Part shown: positions 30,169-40,137 of the stretch, one piece after another | Numbering within the stretch: the first letter of the stretch is position 1 | Layout: every line of letters starts with the position of its first letter | From: Hydrogenophaga intermedia | GTDB lineage: Bacteria > Pseudomonadota > Gammaproteobacteria > Burkholderiales > Burkholderiaceae_C | DNA: 64,000 nt | Assembly: GCF_000723405.1 (NCBI RefSeq) | Contig: NZ_CCAE010000004.1 | Location: 124,001 to 188,000, forward strand | Direction: 5' to 3' | Translations under genes and position numbers: made by a program | Notes under the pieces: generated by a model | Database searches by the model: none | The model's input: the letters and a program-made list of their open reading frames with translations, nothing else | What the model was told of the DNA's origin: nothing

Positions 30169-31428
30169 ATGTCCAACACCCCTATTCCCCTGCCACAGGC
30201 CGCGCCGCGCCGCACGCGCCAGGGCGTGGTGCGCTGGGGCGACCACGGTGTGAGCATCGGCGGCGACGCGCCGGTGCGCGTGCAGTCGATGACCAACACC
30301 GACACGGCCGACGCCATCGCCACCGCCATCCAGGTGAAGGAACTGGCCCAGGCCGGCTCCGAACTCGTGCGCATCACCGTCAACAACGACGAGGCCGCCA
30401 AGGCCGTGCCGCACATCCGCGAGCAGTTGGACCGCATGGGCATTCCCGTTCCGCTGATCGGCGACTTCCACTACAACGGCCACCGCCTGCTGACCGACCA
30501 CCCGGCTTGCGCCGAGGCCTTGTCCAAGTACCGCATCAACCCCGGCAACGTGGGTCGCGGCGAGAAAGGCGATCGCCAGTTCGCGCAGATGGTCGAGATC
30601 GCGGCGCGCCACGGCAAGCACATCCGCATCGGCGTGAACTGGGGCAGTCTCGATCAGGACCTGCTGGCTCGCCTGATGGACGAGAACCACGCGCGGGCCC
30701 AGCCCTGGGACGCCAAACAGGTGATGTACGAGGCCCTGATCACCTCGGCCATCGACTCGGCGAAGAAGGCCGAGGAAATCGGCCTGCCCGGAGAGAACAT
30801 CGTGCTCTCGTGCAAGGTCAGCGCGGTGCAGGACCTCATCGCCGTCTACCAGGCCCTGGCGCAGCGCTGCGACTATCCCCTGCACCTGGGCCTCACCGAG
30901 GCCGGCATGGGCACCAAGGGCGCGGTCGCTTCCACAGCCGCGCTGTCGGTGCTGCTGCAGCAGGGCATCGGCGACACCATCCGCATCTCGCTCACGCCGC
31001 AGCCCGGCGAATCGCGCACGCAGGAGGTGCTGGTGGGTCTGGAGATCCTGCAGGCCCTGGGCCTGCGCAGCTTCGTGCCCAGCGTCACCGCCTGCCCCGG
31101 CTGTGGCCGAACCACCAGCACCACGTTCCAGGAGCTGGCCAAGCAGATCGACGACTACCTGCGCGCGTCCATGCCCGTCTGGCGCGAGCGCTACCCCGGC
31201 GTCGAGGGCATGAAGGTCGCGGTCATGGGCTGCATCGTCAACGGCCCGGGCGAGAGCAAGCACGCCGACATCGGCATCAGCTTGCCCGGCACCGGCGAGG
31301 CGCCCGCCGCACCGGTGTTCATCGACGGCCAGAAAGCTGTCACGCTGCGCGGTGAAGGCATCGCTCGCGAGTTCCAGACCATCGTCGAAAACTACATCGA
31401 GAAGCGGTTCGGCGGCGTGCACGCCTGA
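30169..31428 (+). CDS. ispG: 4-hydroxy-3-methylbut-2-enyl diphosphate synthase
   Basis: A 419-residue iron-sulfur enzyme of the MEP isoprenoid pathway that converts 2-C-methylerythritol 2,4-cyclodiphosphate to HMBPP. Cluster cysteines are in [17 protein letters not shown] and [17 protein letters not shown]. The N-terminal barrel begins [23 protein letters not shown] 30169 is given; an in-frame GTG at 30157, overlapping the rodZ stop and preceded by GAGG, would add four residues and is equally defensible. Confidence 0.96.
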   Translation: MSNTPIPLPQAAPRRTRQGVVRWGDHGVSIGGDAPVRVQSMTNTDTADAIATAIQVKELAQAGSELVRITVNNDEAAKAVPHIREQLDRMGIPVPLIGDFHYNGHRLLTDHPACAEALSKYRINPGNVGRGEKGDRQFAQMVEIAARHGKHIRIGVNWGSLDQDLLARLMDENHARAQPWDAKQVMYEALITSAIDSAKKAEEIGLPGENIVLSCKVSAVQDLIAVYQALAQRCDYPLHLGLTEAGMGTKGAVASTAALSVLLQQGIGDTIRISLTPQPGESRTQEVLVGLEILQALGLRSFVPSVTACPGCGRTTSTTFQELAKQIDDYLRASMPVWRERYPGVEGMKVAVMGCIVNGPGESKHADIGISLPGTGEAPAAPVFIDGQKAVTLRGEGIAREFQTIVENYIEKRFGGVHA

Positions 31429-31445
31429 ACGAACCCGGGATTTTC

Positions 31446-32741
31446 ATGGCCGAGAAACTGGTTGCCGTCAAAGGCATGAACGACATCGCCCCTCCGCAGT
31501 CGGCGCACTGGGAGTGGCTGGAAGACAAGCTGCGCGCACTCATGGCGGGCTACGGGTACCGCAATGTGCGCACGCCCATCGTGGAGCCCACCGCCCTGTT
31601 CGTGCGGGGCCTGGGCGAGGTCACCGACATCGTCGAGAAGGAGATGTACTCCTTCGAGGACAAGCTCAATGGCGAGCACCTGACGCTGCGGCCCGAGAAC
31701 ACCGCGGGCGTGGTGCGCGCCGCGCTCGAGAGCAACATGCTCTACGAAGGCCCCAAGCGCCTGTACTACATGGGCCCCATGTTCCGGCATGAGCGCCCGC
31801 AGCGCGGCCGCTACCGCCAGTTCCACCAGTTCGGTGCCGAGGCCCTGGGCTTCGCCGGGCCCGACGTGGATGTCGAACTCATCGTGCTGGCGAGCGATCT
31901 GTGGGCCGCGCTGGGCCTCTCCGGCATCGAGCTCGAGATCAACAGCCTGGGCCAGCCGGCGGAGCGTCAAGCGCACCGGCAGGCGCTGATCGCCTACCTC
32001 GAATCCCACGCCGATCGCCTGGACGAGGACGCGAAGCGCCGTCTGCACAGCAATCCGCTGCGCATCCTGGACACCAAGAACCCCGCCATGCAGGACATGG
32101 TGAACGCGGCACCACGGCTCATCGACCACCTCGGGCCTGAATCGCTGGCGCACTTCGACCGCGTGAAGGCCCTGCTGGATGCCCATGGCATCGCCTACCG
32201 AGTCAACCCGCGCCTGGTGCGCGGCATGGACTACTACAACCTCACGGTGTTCGAGTTCGTCACCAGCCAGCTCGGTTCGCAGGGCACGGTGTGCGCGGGC
32301 GGCCGATACGACGGCCTGTTCGAGCAGATCGGTGGCAAGCCCACGCCGGCCGTGGGCTGGGCGTTGGGCATGGAGCGCATCCTCGAGCTGCTCAAGGAGC
32401 AGGGTCGCCTGCCCGAGCCGCCCACGCCCGACGCCTACGCCGTGGTGCCCGACGCCGCCACGCTGCCGCGCGTGATGCCGCTGCTGCGCGCCCTGCGCCA
32501 GGCCGGCGCGCGCGTGCAGATGCACGCCGCCGCTTCCGAGGGCATGGGCAGCATGAAGTCGCAGTTCAAGAAGGCCGACGCCAGTGGCGCGCGCTTCGCG
32601 CTGATCTTCGGCGCCGACGAACTCGCCCAGGGCCAGGTGGCGCTCAAGCCCCTGCGCGGCGAGCGCGACGCCACTGCGGCGCAGTTGACGCTGCCCCTGA
32701 CCGATCCGGCCGCCATCGCGGTCCGCCTGCGCGCCGACTGA
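31446..32741 (+). CDS. hisS: histidyl-tRNA synthetase
   Basis: A 431-residue class II synthetase. Motif 2 lies in [20 protein letters not shown], the histidine-specific motifs are [11 protein letters not shown] and [15 protein letters not shown], and motif 3 is [15 protein letters not shown]. The C-terminal anticodon-binding domain begins near residue 330. Complete family length. It lies in the conserved ispG-hisS-yfgM-bamB-der order. A second HisS-like gene, hisZ, is encoded 8 kb downstream. Confidence 0.97.
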   Translation: MAEKLVAVKGMNDIAPPQSAHWEWLEDKLRALMAGYGYRNVRTPIVEPTALFVRGLGEVTDIVEKEMYSFEDKLNGEHLTLRPENTAGVVRAALESNMLYEGPKRLYYMGPMFRHERPQRGRYRQFHQFGAEALGFAGPDVDVELIVLASDLWAALGLSGIELEINSLGQPAERQAHRQALIAYLESHADRLDEDAKRRLHSNPLRILDTKNPAMQDMVNAAPRLIDHLGPESLAHFDRVKALLDAHGIAYRVNPRLVRGMDYYNLTVFEFVTSQLGSQGTVCAGGRYDGLFEQIGGKPTPAVGWALGMERILELLKEQGRLPEPPTPDAYAVVPDAATLPRVMPLLRALRQAGARVQMHAAASEGMGSMKSQFKKADASGARFALIFGADELAQGQVALKPLRGERDATAAQLTLPLTDPAAIAVRLRAD

Positions 32742-32757
32742 GCGCGCGCCGCCTACC

Positions 32758-32763
32758 TACAAT
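32758..32763 (+). promoter_or_regulatory. -10-like TACAAT before yfgM
   Basis: TACAAT lies 28 bases before the yfgM ATG in otherwise GC-rich DNA. No convincing -35 is seen, so this is a weak internal promoter candidate in the hisS-yfgM gap. Confidence 0.3.
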
Positions 32764-32791
32764 CCAGCACTTTCGCGTCCGTCCAGTACCC

Positions 32792-33451
32792 ATGGCCAAA
32801 CACCTCGACCTCGAAGAGCAGGAACAGCTCGACCAGCTCAAACACTTCTGGGCCAAGTACGGCAACCTCATCAGTTGGGCGCTGATCGTGGTCTTCGGCT
32901 CCTTCGCCGCGTACAACGGCTGGAACTGGTGGCAGCGCAACCAGTCGGCCAAGGCGGCGGTCTTGTACGAGGAAGTCGATCGCGCCGTGCAGTCCAAGGA
33001 TCTGGACCGTGTCGGCCGTGTGCTCTCCGACATGCGCGCCGATTTCGGCGGCACCACCTTTGCCGCCCAAGCCAGCCTGCTCGCGGGCAAGGCCCAGTTC
33101 GAGGGCGGTCAACTCGACCAGGCCCGCGAGACGCTGCAGGCCGTGCTGAACGACAGCAAGGACGAAGGCCTGCAGGCCGTTGCCCGCCTGCGCCTGGCCT
33201 CGGTGGAGTTGCAGGCCGGCAAGCCCGACGCTGCCTTGCAGGTGCTGCAGGCCAAGGCGCCGGCCGCCTTCGAGCCGCTGCTGGCCGATCGCCGCGGCGA
33301 CGTGCTGCTGGCGCAGGGCAAGGCCGACGAGGCCAAGGCCCAGTACGAGGCAGCCTGGAAAGCGCTCGACGCAGGCAACGAATTGCGCCGCCTGGTGGCC
33401 GTGAAGCTGGCCTCCCTGGGCGTGGCCGTGGACGCGGGGGCCAAGCCATGA
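32792..33451 (+). CDS. yfgM: YfgM-like TPR inner-membrane protein
   Basis: A 219-residue member of the YfgM/TPR_21 family. A short cytoplasmic N-terminus (LDLEEQEQLDQLKHFWAKYG) is followed by one transmembrane helix (about 25-45, NLISWALIVVFGSFAAYNGW) and periplasmic TPR-like helices. In E. coli the protein associates with PpiD and SecYEG and helps newly translocated proteins. The bamB start overlaps its stop (ATGA), so the two envelope proteins are translated together. ATG 32792 gives the family N-terminus. Confidence 0.9.
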   Translation: MAKHLDLEEQEQLDQLKHFWAKYGNLISWALIVVFGSFAAYNGWNWWQRNQSAKAAVLYEEVDRAVQSKDLDRVGRVLSDMRADFGGTTFAAQASLLAGKAQFEGGQLDQARETLQAVLNDSKDEGLQAVARLRLASVELQAGKPDAALQVLQAKAPAAFEPLLADRRGDVLLAQGKADEAKAQYEAAWKALDAGNELRRLVAVKLASLGVAVDAGAKP

Positions 33452-34569
33452 AGCGCCTGACTGCCGCCAGCCTGTGCCTCGCGATCGCACTCACGCTCGC
33501 AGCCTGTTCCTCCGGGCCCAAGAAGCCGCAACCGGCCGACCTCGGCCCGGCGGCCCAGTTGATGGGCGTGCGCCAGATCTGGACCGCCAGCGTAGGCGAG
33601 GGCGGGTCGGGCTTTGTGCCGGTGCACGCCGGTGGCCGCGTCTACGCAGCGGGCGCCACGGGCGTGGTGGCTGCGATCAACGCCAGTACCGGCGCCGACG
33701 TCTGGCGCCTCGATCTGCGCACGCGCCTGTCCACCGGTGTGGGCAGCGACGGCCAGACCGCCGCCGTGATCACCGCCGAGAACGTGCTCGTGGCCATCGC
33801 CGACGGCGAGTCCCGCTGGCGCGTGCGCCTGCCGGCACGCTCCTTTACGCCACCTCTGGTGGCGGGCGGCCGGGTCTTCGTGCTCACGGCCGACCGCACC
33901 GTGGTGGCCTACGATGCCGCCAACGGCGCGCGCCTGTGGGGCCAGACCCGCACGGGCGATCCGCTCACGCTCAATCAGCCGGCCGCATTGGCGGCCGTGG
34001 GCGACACACTGGTGGCCGGCGTGTCCGGCCGCCTGGTCGGCCTCAACCCCGACAACGGCTCGGTGCGCTGGGAGTCCCTGGTGGCCACGTCGCGCGGCAC
34101 GAACGAGGTCGAGCGCCTCGTGGATGTGGTGGCGCCCGTGGGCCGCATCGGCGCCAACGTCTGCGTGCGCGCCTATGGCGCGGCGGTGGGCTGCCTCGAC
34201 GGCGTGCGTGGCTCGGTCATCTGGACCAAGCCGGCCCAGGGTGTGGTGGGCGTGCATGGCGACGATCGCCTGGTGTTCGGTAGTGAAAGCAACGGCACCC
34301 TGCTGGCCTGGCGGCGCGACAGCGGCGAACAGGCCTGGACCTCCGAACGCCTCAAGAACCGCCAGTTGAGTGCGCCGCTGGCCCTGGGCCGCGTGATCGC
34401 GGTGGGCGACGGTAGCGGCCTGGTGCACGTCCTCTCGCGCGAGGACGGCAGCGAAATGGCTCGCCTGTCCACCGACGGTTCGGCCATCGTGTCGCAGCCC
34501 CTGCTGGCCGGCGACGCCCTGGTTGTCATGACCGCGCGCGGTGCGCTCTACGCCTGGCGCCCCGAATAA
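33448..34569 (+). CDS. bamB: outer membrane assembly factor BamB
   Basis: A 373-residue lipoprotein with a PQQ/WD-like eight-bladed beta-propeller, a scaffold of the BAM complex. The lipobox is LTLAAC with C20. Blade repeats are visible ([80 protein letters not shown]). BamD is also in this window 10 kb upstream on the other strand. It lies between yfgM and der as in most beta- and gammaproteobacteria. Confidence 0.95.
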   Translation: MKRLTAASLCLAIALTLAACSSGPKKPQPADLGPAAQLMGVRQIWTASVGEGGSGFVPVHAGGRVYAAGATGVVAAINASTGADVWRLDLRTRLSTGVGSDGQTAAVITAENVLVAIADGESRWRVRLPARSFTPPLVAGGRVFVLTADRTVVAYDAANGARLWGQTRTGDPLTLNQPAALAAVGDTLVAGVSGRLVGLNPDNGSVRWESLVATSRGTNEVERLVDVVAPVGRIGANVCVRAYGAAVGCLDGVRGSVIWTKPAQGVVGVHGDDRLVFGSESNGTLLAWRRDSGEQAWTSERLKNRQLSAPLALGRVIAVGDGSGLVHVLSREDGSEMARLSTDGSAIVSQPLLAGDALVVMTARGALYAWRPE

Positions 34570-34588
34570 GAAGGCGTCTGCTCCTCCC

Positions 34589-35929
34589 ATGAAACCCGTT
34601 GTCGCCCTCGTGGGTCGTCCCAATGTGGGCAAGTCCACGCTGTTCAACCGCCTCACGGGCACACGCGACGCCATTGTGGCCGACCTGGCCGGCCTCACGC
34701 GCGACCGCCACTACGGCAATGGGCGCCTGGGCAAGCAGGAATACATCGTCATCGACACCGGCGGCTTCGAGCCCGACGCCGGCGAGGGCAGCATCTACCG
34801 CGAGATGGCCCAGCAGACCCGCCAGGCCGTGGCCGAGAGCGACGTGGTGCTGTTCGTTGTCGACGCGCGCGCCGGCCTGAGCGCGCAGGACCACGACATC
34901 GCCACCTACCTGCGCCGCCTGGGCAAGCCCTGCGTGCTGGTGGCCAACAAGGCCGAGGGCATGACCCAGGGCGCGCAGTTCGTCGAATTCTTCGAGCTCG
35001 GCCTGGGCGAGGTGCTGCCCGTGTCCGGTGCGCACGGGCAGGGCGTGCGCTCGATGATCGAGGCCGCGCTGGAGCGCCTGCCTGGCCTGGCCGAGCCTGA
35101 CGAGGACGAAGCGCAGGCAGCGCCCGACACCATCCGCCTCACGGTGGCCGGCCGCCCCAACGTGGGCAAGTCCACCCTGATCAACGCCTGGCTTGGCGAG
35201 GAACGCCTGGTCGCCTTCGACATGCCGGGCACCACGCGCGACGCCATCCGTGTGCCCTTCGAACGCAACGGGCAGCGCTTCGAACTGGTGGACACCGCCG
35301 GCCTGCGCCGCAAGGGTCGTGTGTTCGAGGCGATCGAGAAGTTCTCCGTCATCAAGACCCTGCAGGCCATCGAAAGCGCCCACGTCGTGCTGCTGCTGCT
35401 CGACGCCACGCAGGGCGTGACCGACCAGGATGCCCACATCGCCGGCTACATCCTGGAGAGCGGGCGCGCCGTGGTGGTGGCCATCAACAAGTGGGACGCG
35501 GTGGACAGCTACCAGCGCGAGCAGATCGAGCGCCAGATCGAAACCCGGCTAGCCTTCCTGAAGTTCGCGGCGCTGCACCGCATCTCGGCGCGCAAGCGCC
35601 AGGGCCTGGCGCCGCTGTGGGCGTCCATTGCCCAGGCGCACGCCTCGGCCATGCGCAAGATGTCCACGCCGGTGCTGACCCGCCTGCTGCAGGAGGCGGT
35701 GGCCTTCCAGGCCCCCTCGCGGGGCGGGCAGGCGAGGCCCAAGATGCGCTACGCCCACCAGGGTGGCATGAACCCACCGGTGATCGTGATCCACGGCAAC
35801 TCGCTCGACCGCGTGCCCGACGCCTATCGGCGCTTCCTCGAAGGTCGTTTCCGCAAGGCCTTCGATCTCGTGGGGACGCCGCTGCGCATTGAGTTCAAGA
35901 CGTCCAGCAACCCGTTCAAATCCGAATAA
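34589..35929 (+). CDS. der: ribosome-biogenesis GTPase Der (EngA)
   Basis: A 446-residue double-GTPase. Two complete G domains each begin with GRPNVGKST (about 8 and 187), with NKAE and NKWD as G4 motifs, and a KH-like C-terminal domain ends near [13 protein letters not shown]. Der is essential for maturation of the 50S subunit. ATG 34589 is the family start, 19 bases after the bamB stop; the longer open frame overlaps bamB. Confidence 0.97.
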   Translation: MKPVVALVGRPNVGKSTLFNRLTGTRDAIVADLAGLTRDRHYGNGRLGKQEYIVIDTGGFEPDAGEGSIYREMAQQTRQAVAESDVVLFVVDARAGLSAQDHDIATYLRRLGKPCVLVANKAEGMTQGAQFVEFFELGLGEVLPVSGAHGQGVRSMIEAALERLPGLAEPDEDEAQAAPDTIRLTVAGRPNVGKSTLINAWLGEERLVAFDMPGTTRDAIRVPFERNGQRFELVDTAGLRRKGRVFEAIEKFSVIKTLQAIESAHVVLLLLDATQGVTDQDAHIAGYILESGRAVVVAINKWDAVDSYQREQIERQIETRLAFLKFAALHRISARKRQGLAPLWASIAQAHASAMRKMSTPVLTRLLQEAVAFQAPSRGGQARPKMRYAHQGGMNPPVIVIHGNSLDRVPDAYRRFLEGRFRKAFDLVGTPLRIEFKTSSNPFKSE

Positions 35930-36006
35930 ATGGCCTCGTGAGGCCACGGGGCATGCCCGTGTGGTATGTTTCCACCCTCCAAAACCAGTCGAACACGGAG
36001 CATATC

Positions 36007-36258
36007 GTGAGCAACAACAAAGGCCAGCTCTTGCAAGACCCGTTCCTGAACCAACTGCGCCGGGAACACGTCCCTGTCTCGATCTACCTGGTCAACGGCA
36101 TCAAGCTGCAGGGCCAGATCGAGTCTTTCGACCAGTACGTCGTCCTGCTGCGCAACACCGTGACGCAAATGGTCTACAAGCACGCCATCTCGACCATCGT
36201 TCCCGGTCGTCCCGTGCAGTTCTCGGTCAACAACCCCGACGATCCCAACGCCGCCTGA
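36007..36258 (+). CDS. hfq: RNA chaperone Hfq
   Basis: An 83-residue Sm-like hexameric RNA chaperone that mediates sRNA-mRNA pairing. Both Sm motifs are visible ([20 protein letters not shown] and [15 protein letters not shown]), with the conserved N-terminal [13 protein letters not shown]. The start is a GTG at 36007 with GGAG seven bases upstream; the upstream ATG at 35938 adds 23 non-homologous residues. The C-terminal tail is short, as in many betaproteobacteria. It precedes hflX as in E. coli. Confidence 0.97.
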   Translation: MSNNKGQLLQDPFLNQLRREHVPVSIYLVNGIKLQGQIESFDQYVVLLRNTVTQMVYKHAISTIVPGRPVQFSVNNPDDPNAA

Positions 36259-36297
36259 GTCCGCCACTGCGCGACACGCGAAGCCCGAGCCGCCAGG

Positions 36298-36339
36298 CGC
36301 GCCCTGACGGTCGGGCGGGCAACGCAGGGCGCGTTGCCC
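36298..36339 (+). promoter_or_regulatory. two mutually exclusive hairpins in the hfq-hflX gap
   Basis: Stem A pairs CGCGCCCTG (36298-36306) with CAGGGCGCG (36325-36333). Stem B pairs GGGCAACG (36317-36324) with CGTTGCCC (36332-36339). They share bases 36332-36333, and the 5' arm of B lies in the loop of A, so they compete. Stem B ends seven bases before the TTG start of hflX. This looks like a switchable leader, or one stem may be a weak hfq terminator. Confidence 0.5.
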
Positions 36340-36346
36340 CACCGAT

Positions 36347-37534
36347 TTGACAGCACCCACACCCTCTCTCCCCAACACCACGCCACCGGTCATCCTGGTG
36401 GGGGTCGACTTCGGTTATCCCCATTTCGACGCCGATCTGCAGGAGCTGGGCCAACTTGCCGAGACGGCCGGCTACCGCGTGGCTGACCGTGTCACCTGCA
36501 AGCGCCGTGCGCCCGACCCAGCCCTGTTCGTGGGCTCCGGCAAGGCCGACGAGATCAAGATGCTGGTGCAATCCACCGGCGCTGCCGAGGTGCTGTTCGA
36601 CCAGGCGCTGAGCCCGGCTCAGCAGCGCAACCTCGAGCGCCACCTGGGCTGCCCGGTCAACGACCGCACCCTGTTGATCCTGGAAATCTTCGCGCAGCGC
36701 GCGCGCAGCCACGAAGGCAAGCTGCAGGTCGAGCTGGCGCGCTTGCAGTACCTGTCCACGCGGCTGGTGCGGCGCTGGTCGCACCTGGAGCGCCAGAGCG
36801 GGGGCATCGGCATGCGCGGCGGCCCGGGCGAAACGCAGATCGAGCTGGATCGCCGCATGATCAACGAGGCCATCAAGCGCACCAAGGAGCGGCTCGAGAA
36901 GGTCAAGAAGCAGCGCGCCACGCAGCGCCGCCAGCGCCAGCGCCGCGACGCCTTCACCATCTCGCTGGTGGGCTACACCAACGCCGGCAAGAGTTCACTC
37001 TTCAACGCCCTCGTGAAGGCCCGCACCTACGCCGCCGACCAGCTCTTCGCCACGCTGGACACCACCACGCGTCAGCTTTACCTGGGTGAAGCGGGGCGCA
37101 CGGTGTCGCTGTCCGACACCGTCGGCTTCATCCGCGAACTCCCCCACGGCCTGGTGGACGCCTTTGCCGCCACGCTGCAGGAAGCGGCCGACGCCGACCT
37201 GCTGTTGCACGTGGTGGACGCTGCCAACCCCGACCACCCCGAGCAGATCGCCGCCGTGCAGCGCGTGCTCGGCGAGATCGGCGCGGCCGAGGTGCCGCAA
37301 TTGCTGGTCTTCAACAAGATCGATGCCATGGACCCGGCCAACCGCCCCCATCGGGCGCTGGACGCCATGGAGGTCGACGGCCAGAGCGTGCCGCGTGTGT
37401 TCGTGAGCGCCCTCTCGGGTGACGGCCTGCCCGAGTTGCGCGCCTGGCTGGCGGCCGAGGTGGCGCGCCGGCAGGCCCCGATGGCCGACCAAGACCCTTT
37501 GCAGACCGCCGAAGCCGCGGACCCGCTGCCCTGA
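36347..37534 (+). CDS. hflX: ribosome-splitting GTPase HflX
   Basis: A 395-residue HflX. The N-terminal domain (ILVGVDFGYPHFDADLQELG to about 190) contains the glycine-rich SGGIGMRGGPGETQIELDRR segment, then a coiled, highly basic linker (KRTKERLEKVKKQRATQR), then the G domain with GYTNAGKSSLF, DTVGFIRELPH and NKID. HflX rescues stalled ribosomes under heat stress. The start is a TTG at 36347 with no obvious Shine-Dalgarno, which suggests low or regulated initiation. Confidence 0.94.
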   Translation: MTAPTPSLPNTTPPVILVGVDFGYPHFDADLQELGQLAETAGYRVADRVTCKRRAPDPALFVGSGKADEIKMLVQSTGAAEVLFDQALSPAQQRNLERHLGCPVNDRTLLILEIFAQRARSHEGKLQVELARLQYLSTRLVRRWSHLERQSGGIGMRGGPGETQIELDRRMINEAIKRTKERLEKVKKQRATQRRQRQRRDAFTISLVGYTNAGKSSLFNALVKARTYAADQLFATLDTTTRQLYLGEAGRTVSLSDTVGFIRELPHGLVDAFAATLQEAADADLLLHVVDAANPDHPEQIAAVQRVLGEIGAAEVPQLLVFNKIDAMDPANRPHRALDAMEVDGQSVPRVFVSALSGDGLPELRAWLAAEVARRQAPMADQDPLQTAEAADPLP

Positions 37535-37581
37535 TTGGGCACAATGTGAACTCCGAGTCGATAACAGGAACAACACCGAGC

Positions 37582-38958
37582 ATGGATGTGAACATTGGGA
37601 CCCCGCACGCCGGGCGCGATACCGCCCCGGCCCGCTCACGTGGCTGGCGCCGCTGGCTGGGCGTCTTCAACCTCAACGACCCGCGCTGGGGCCGAGACGA
37701 CGGTGACCAGAACGGCCGGGGTGAGGACGATCCGCGTTCTCCGCAGCGCCCCCCGCGGGGCCAGGGCCCCAACCAGGGCCCGCCCGATCTGGACGAACTC
37801 TGGCGCGACTTCAACCGCAAGCTCGGTGGCCTGCTGGGTAACCGCCGGCCCAACGGACAGGGCGGCTCCAATGGCGGTGGCAACGGTGGTGGTGGTGGTC
37901 GGCCGGGCTTCAACCCCAACCCCAAGGCCGCCGGCTTCGGTGCGGGCCTCATCATCGGCATCGCGGTGCTCATCTGGCTGGGCACGGGCTTCTTCATCGT
38001 GCAGGAAGGCCAGCAGGCCGTCATCACGCAGTTCGGCCGCTACCACAGCACCGTGGGCGCGGGTTTCAACTGGCGCCTGCCGTACCCTGTGCAGCGCCAT
38101 GAGACCGTGTTCGTGACGCAACTGCGCTCGGTCGACGTGGGCCGCGACAACATCGTGCCCGCCACCGGCCTGCGCGAGTCGTCCATGCTCACCGAGGACG
38201 AAAACATCGTCGACATCAAGTTCGTGGTGCAGTACCGCCTGAGCGACGCGCGCGCCTTCCTGTTCGAAAGCCGCGACCCCGACCTCGCCGTGCTCAAGGC
38301 CGCGGAAACCGCGGTGCGCGAGGTGGTGGGCAAGATGAAGATGGACGCCGTGCTCGCCGAGGAGCGCGACCAGATCGCCCCGCGCGTGCGCACGCTCATG
38401 CAGACCATCCTCGACCGCTACAACGTGGGCATCGACGTGGTGGCCGTGAACCTGCAGCAGGGCGGCGTGCGCCCGCCCGAGCAGGTGCAGGCCGCGTTCG
38501 ACGACGTGCTGCGCGCCGGCCAGGAGCGCGAGCGCGCCAAGAACGAGGCCGAAGCCTACGCCAACGACGTGGTGCCGCGCGCACGCGGTACCGCTTCGCG
38601 CCTGAAGGAAGAAGCCGAAGGCTACAAGGCCCGCATTTCAGCCCAGGCGCAGGGTGACTCGCAGCGCTTCAAGTCGGTGCTGGCCGAGTACCAGAAGGCG
38701 CCGCAGGTCACGCGCGACCGCCTCTACACCGAGACCATGCAGCAGATCTACGGCAGCGTAACCAAGGTGCTGGTGGACACCCAGAATGGTGGCTCCAACC
38801 TGCTGTATCTGCCGCTCGACCGCCTGATGCAGGCGGCAGGATCCGGTGGCGCCGCCCCCGGCTCGCCCATCACGACCCTGCCGAGCACGCCCGCGCCGTC
38901 GACGAGCCCGATGGAGCGCACCGATCCCGCCCGTTCGCGTGAACGCGAAAGCCGCTGA
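37582..38958 (+). CDS. hflK: FtsH modulator HflK
   Basis: A 458-residue SPFH/band-7 membrane protein that with HflC forms the cage around FtsH. A Gly/Asn/Pro-rich N-terminal region (about 50-110) precedes one transmembrane helix (about 116-136, GAGLIIGIAVLIWLGTGFFI), the SPFH domain (VQEGQQAVITQFGRY onward) and a coiled helical part (RERAKNEAEAYANDVVPRAR). ATG 37582 is preferred; an in-frame GTG at 37546 sits directly on the CACAAT -10-like sequence. The C-terminus is a low-complexity Pro/Ser tail. Confidence 0.94.
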   Translation: MDVNIGTPHAGRDTAPARSRGWRRWLGVFNLNDPRWGRDDGDQNGRGEDDPRSPQRPPRGQGPNQGPPDLDELWRDFNRKLGGLLGNRRPNGQGGSNGGGNGGGGGRPGFNPNPKAAGFGAGLIIGIAVLIWLGTGFFIVQEGQQAVITQFGRYHSTVGAGFNWRLPYPVQRHETVFVTQLRSVDVGRDNIVPATGLRESSMLTEDENIVDIKFVVQYRLSDARAFLFESRDPDLAVLKAAETAVREVVGKMKMDAVLAEERDQIAPRVRTLMQTILDRYNVGIDVVAVNLQQGGVRPPEQVQAAFDDVLRAGQERERAKNEAEAYANDVVPRARGTASRLKEEAEGYKARISAQAQGDSQRFKSVLAEYQKAPQVTRDRLYTETMQQIYGSVTKVLVDTQNGGSNLLYLPLDRLMQAAGSGGAAPGSPITTLPSTPAPSTSPMERTDPARSRERESR

Positions 38959-38974
38959 AGCCGGGAGAACCCAT

Positions 38975-39868
38975 ATGAACAAACTTGGCTTCATCATCAC
39001 CTCTCTCATCGTGTTGCTGGCCGTGGCCAGCTCCATGCTGTTCGTGGTCGATCAGCGTCAGTTCGGCGTGGTCTACCAACTGGGCCAGATCAAGCAGGTC
39101 GTCACCGAACCTGGCCTGAACTTCAAGCTGCCGCCGCCCTTCCAGAACGTCACCTACATCGACAAGCGCCTGCTCACGCTCGAAAGCCAGGACAGCGAGC
39201 CGACGCTCACCGCCGAGAAGCAGCGCGTGGTGATCGACTGGTACGTTCGCTGGCGCATCAGCGACCCGCAGGCCTACATCCGCAACGTCGGCGTGAACGA
39301 GCGCGCCGGCGCGCTGCAGCTCAACCGTGTGGTGCGCAACGCCTTCCAGCAAGAAGTGAACAAGCGCACCCTGCGCGAGTTGCTGTCCGAGCGCCGCGAA
39401 GAGCTCATGCGCGAAGTGCAGCGGGGCGTGGTGGCGGCCGTGCAAGGCGCCAACCAGCCCTGGGGCATGGAGGTGGTAGACGTGCGCATCAACCGCGTCG
39501 ACTACGCCGAATCCATCGTGACCTCCGTCTACCAGCGTATGGAGGCCGAACGCAAGCGCGTGGCCAACGAACTGCGCTCCACCGGTTTTGCAGAAGGCGA
39601 AGCGATCCGCGCCGATGCGGACCGCCAGCGCGAGGTGATCGTCGCCGAGGCCTACCGCGATGCCCAGCGCATCAAGGGTGAGGGCGATGCCGCCGCCGCC
39701 GCGTCCTACTCCGAGGCCTTCGGCCGCGACCCGGCCTTCGCCCAGTTCTACCGCAGCCTGGAGGCCTACAAGGCCAGCTTCACCAGCCGCAACGACGTGA
39801 TGGTGGTCGATCCTTCGACCGACTTCTTCCGCGCCCTTCGCAGCCCGAGCGCCGCGACGCAGCGTTGA
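38975..39868 (+). CDS. hflC: FtsH modulator HflC
   Basis: A 297-residue partner of HflK. A transmembrane helix starts at residue 3 (LGFIITSLIVLLAVASSMLF) and is followed by the SPFH domain (VDQRQFGVVYQLGQIKQVVT) and helical region (MEAERKRVANELRSTGFAEG). Start at ATG 38975 behind GGGAGA. It follows hflK by 16 bases, so both subunits are made together. The following DUF2065 gene begins two bases after its stop. Confidence 0.95.
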   Translation: MNKLGFIITSLIVLLAVASSMLFVVDQRQFGVVYQLGQIKQVVTEPGLNFKLPPPFQNVTYIDKRLLTLESQDSEPTLTAEKQRVVIDWYVRWRISDPQAYIRNVGVNERAGALQLNRVVRNAFQQEVNKRTLRELLSERREELMREVQRGVVAAVQGANQPWGMEVVDVRINRVDYAESIVTSVYQRMEAERKRVANELRSTGFAEGEAIRADADRQREVIVAEAYRDAQRIKGEGDAAAAASYSEAFGRDPAFAQFYRSLEAYKASFTSRNDVMVVDPSTDFFRALRSPSAATQR

Positions 39869-39870
39869 CC

Positions 39871-40062
39871 ATGAACAACGGCGACGCCTGGTGGTTGGCG
39901 CTGGGCCTCGTGCTGGTGTTCGAAGGCCTGCTGCCGCTGTTGTCGCCCAGCGGCTGGCGCCGCGTCTTCACGCAGATGCTGTCGCTGCGCGATGGGCAGA
40001 TCCGCTTCTTCGGCCTGATCAGTGTGGCGGTGGGCGCGCTCATCGCAATGCTCTTCGGCTGA
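39871..40062 (+). CDS. DUF2065 small membrane protein
   Basis: A 63-residue protein with two predicted membrane helices (WWLALGLVLVFEGLLPLL and FFGLISVAVGALIAMLF) joined by a basic loop. It matches the DUF2065 (YjeT-like) family that follows hflC in many proteobacteria. Function unknown; conserved linkage suggests a link to HflKC-FtsH. ATG 39871 is two bases after the hflC stop. Confidence 0.88.
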   Translation: MNNGDAWWLALGLVLVFEGLLPLLSPSGWRRVFTQMLSLRDGQIRFFGLISVAVGALIAMLFG

Positions 40063-40103
40063 GGACCGCGGCCCCGGTTCCAGGGGCTCGCGATACACCC
40101 CGG

Positions 40104-40109
40104 TAGAAT
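40104..40109 (+). promoter_or_regulatory. -10-like TAGAAT before hisZ
   Basis: TAGAAT lies 28 bases before the hisZ start in a GC-rich gap, preceded by CCCCGG. No clear -35 element is present. It suggests that hisZ-purA can be transcribed separately from hflKC. Confidence 0.35.
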
Positions 40110-40137
40110 CCCGCTTTTAACAGCGCCTGAAAACGCC

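Noticed and set aside
36298..36339. H-type pseudoknot before hflX
   Set aside because: The two stems have crossing topology but no bases remain to form the loop that must span the first stem, so alternative hairpins are more realistic.
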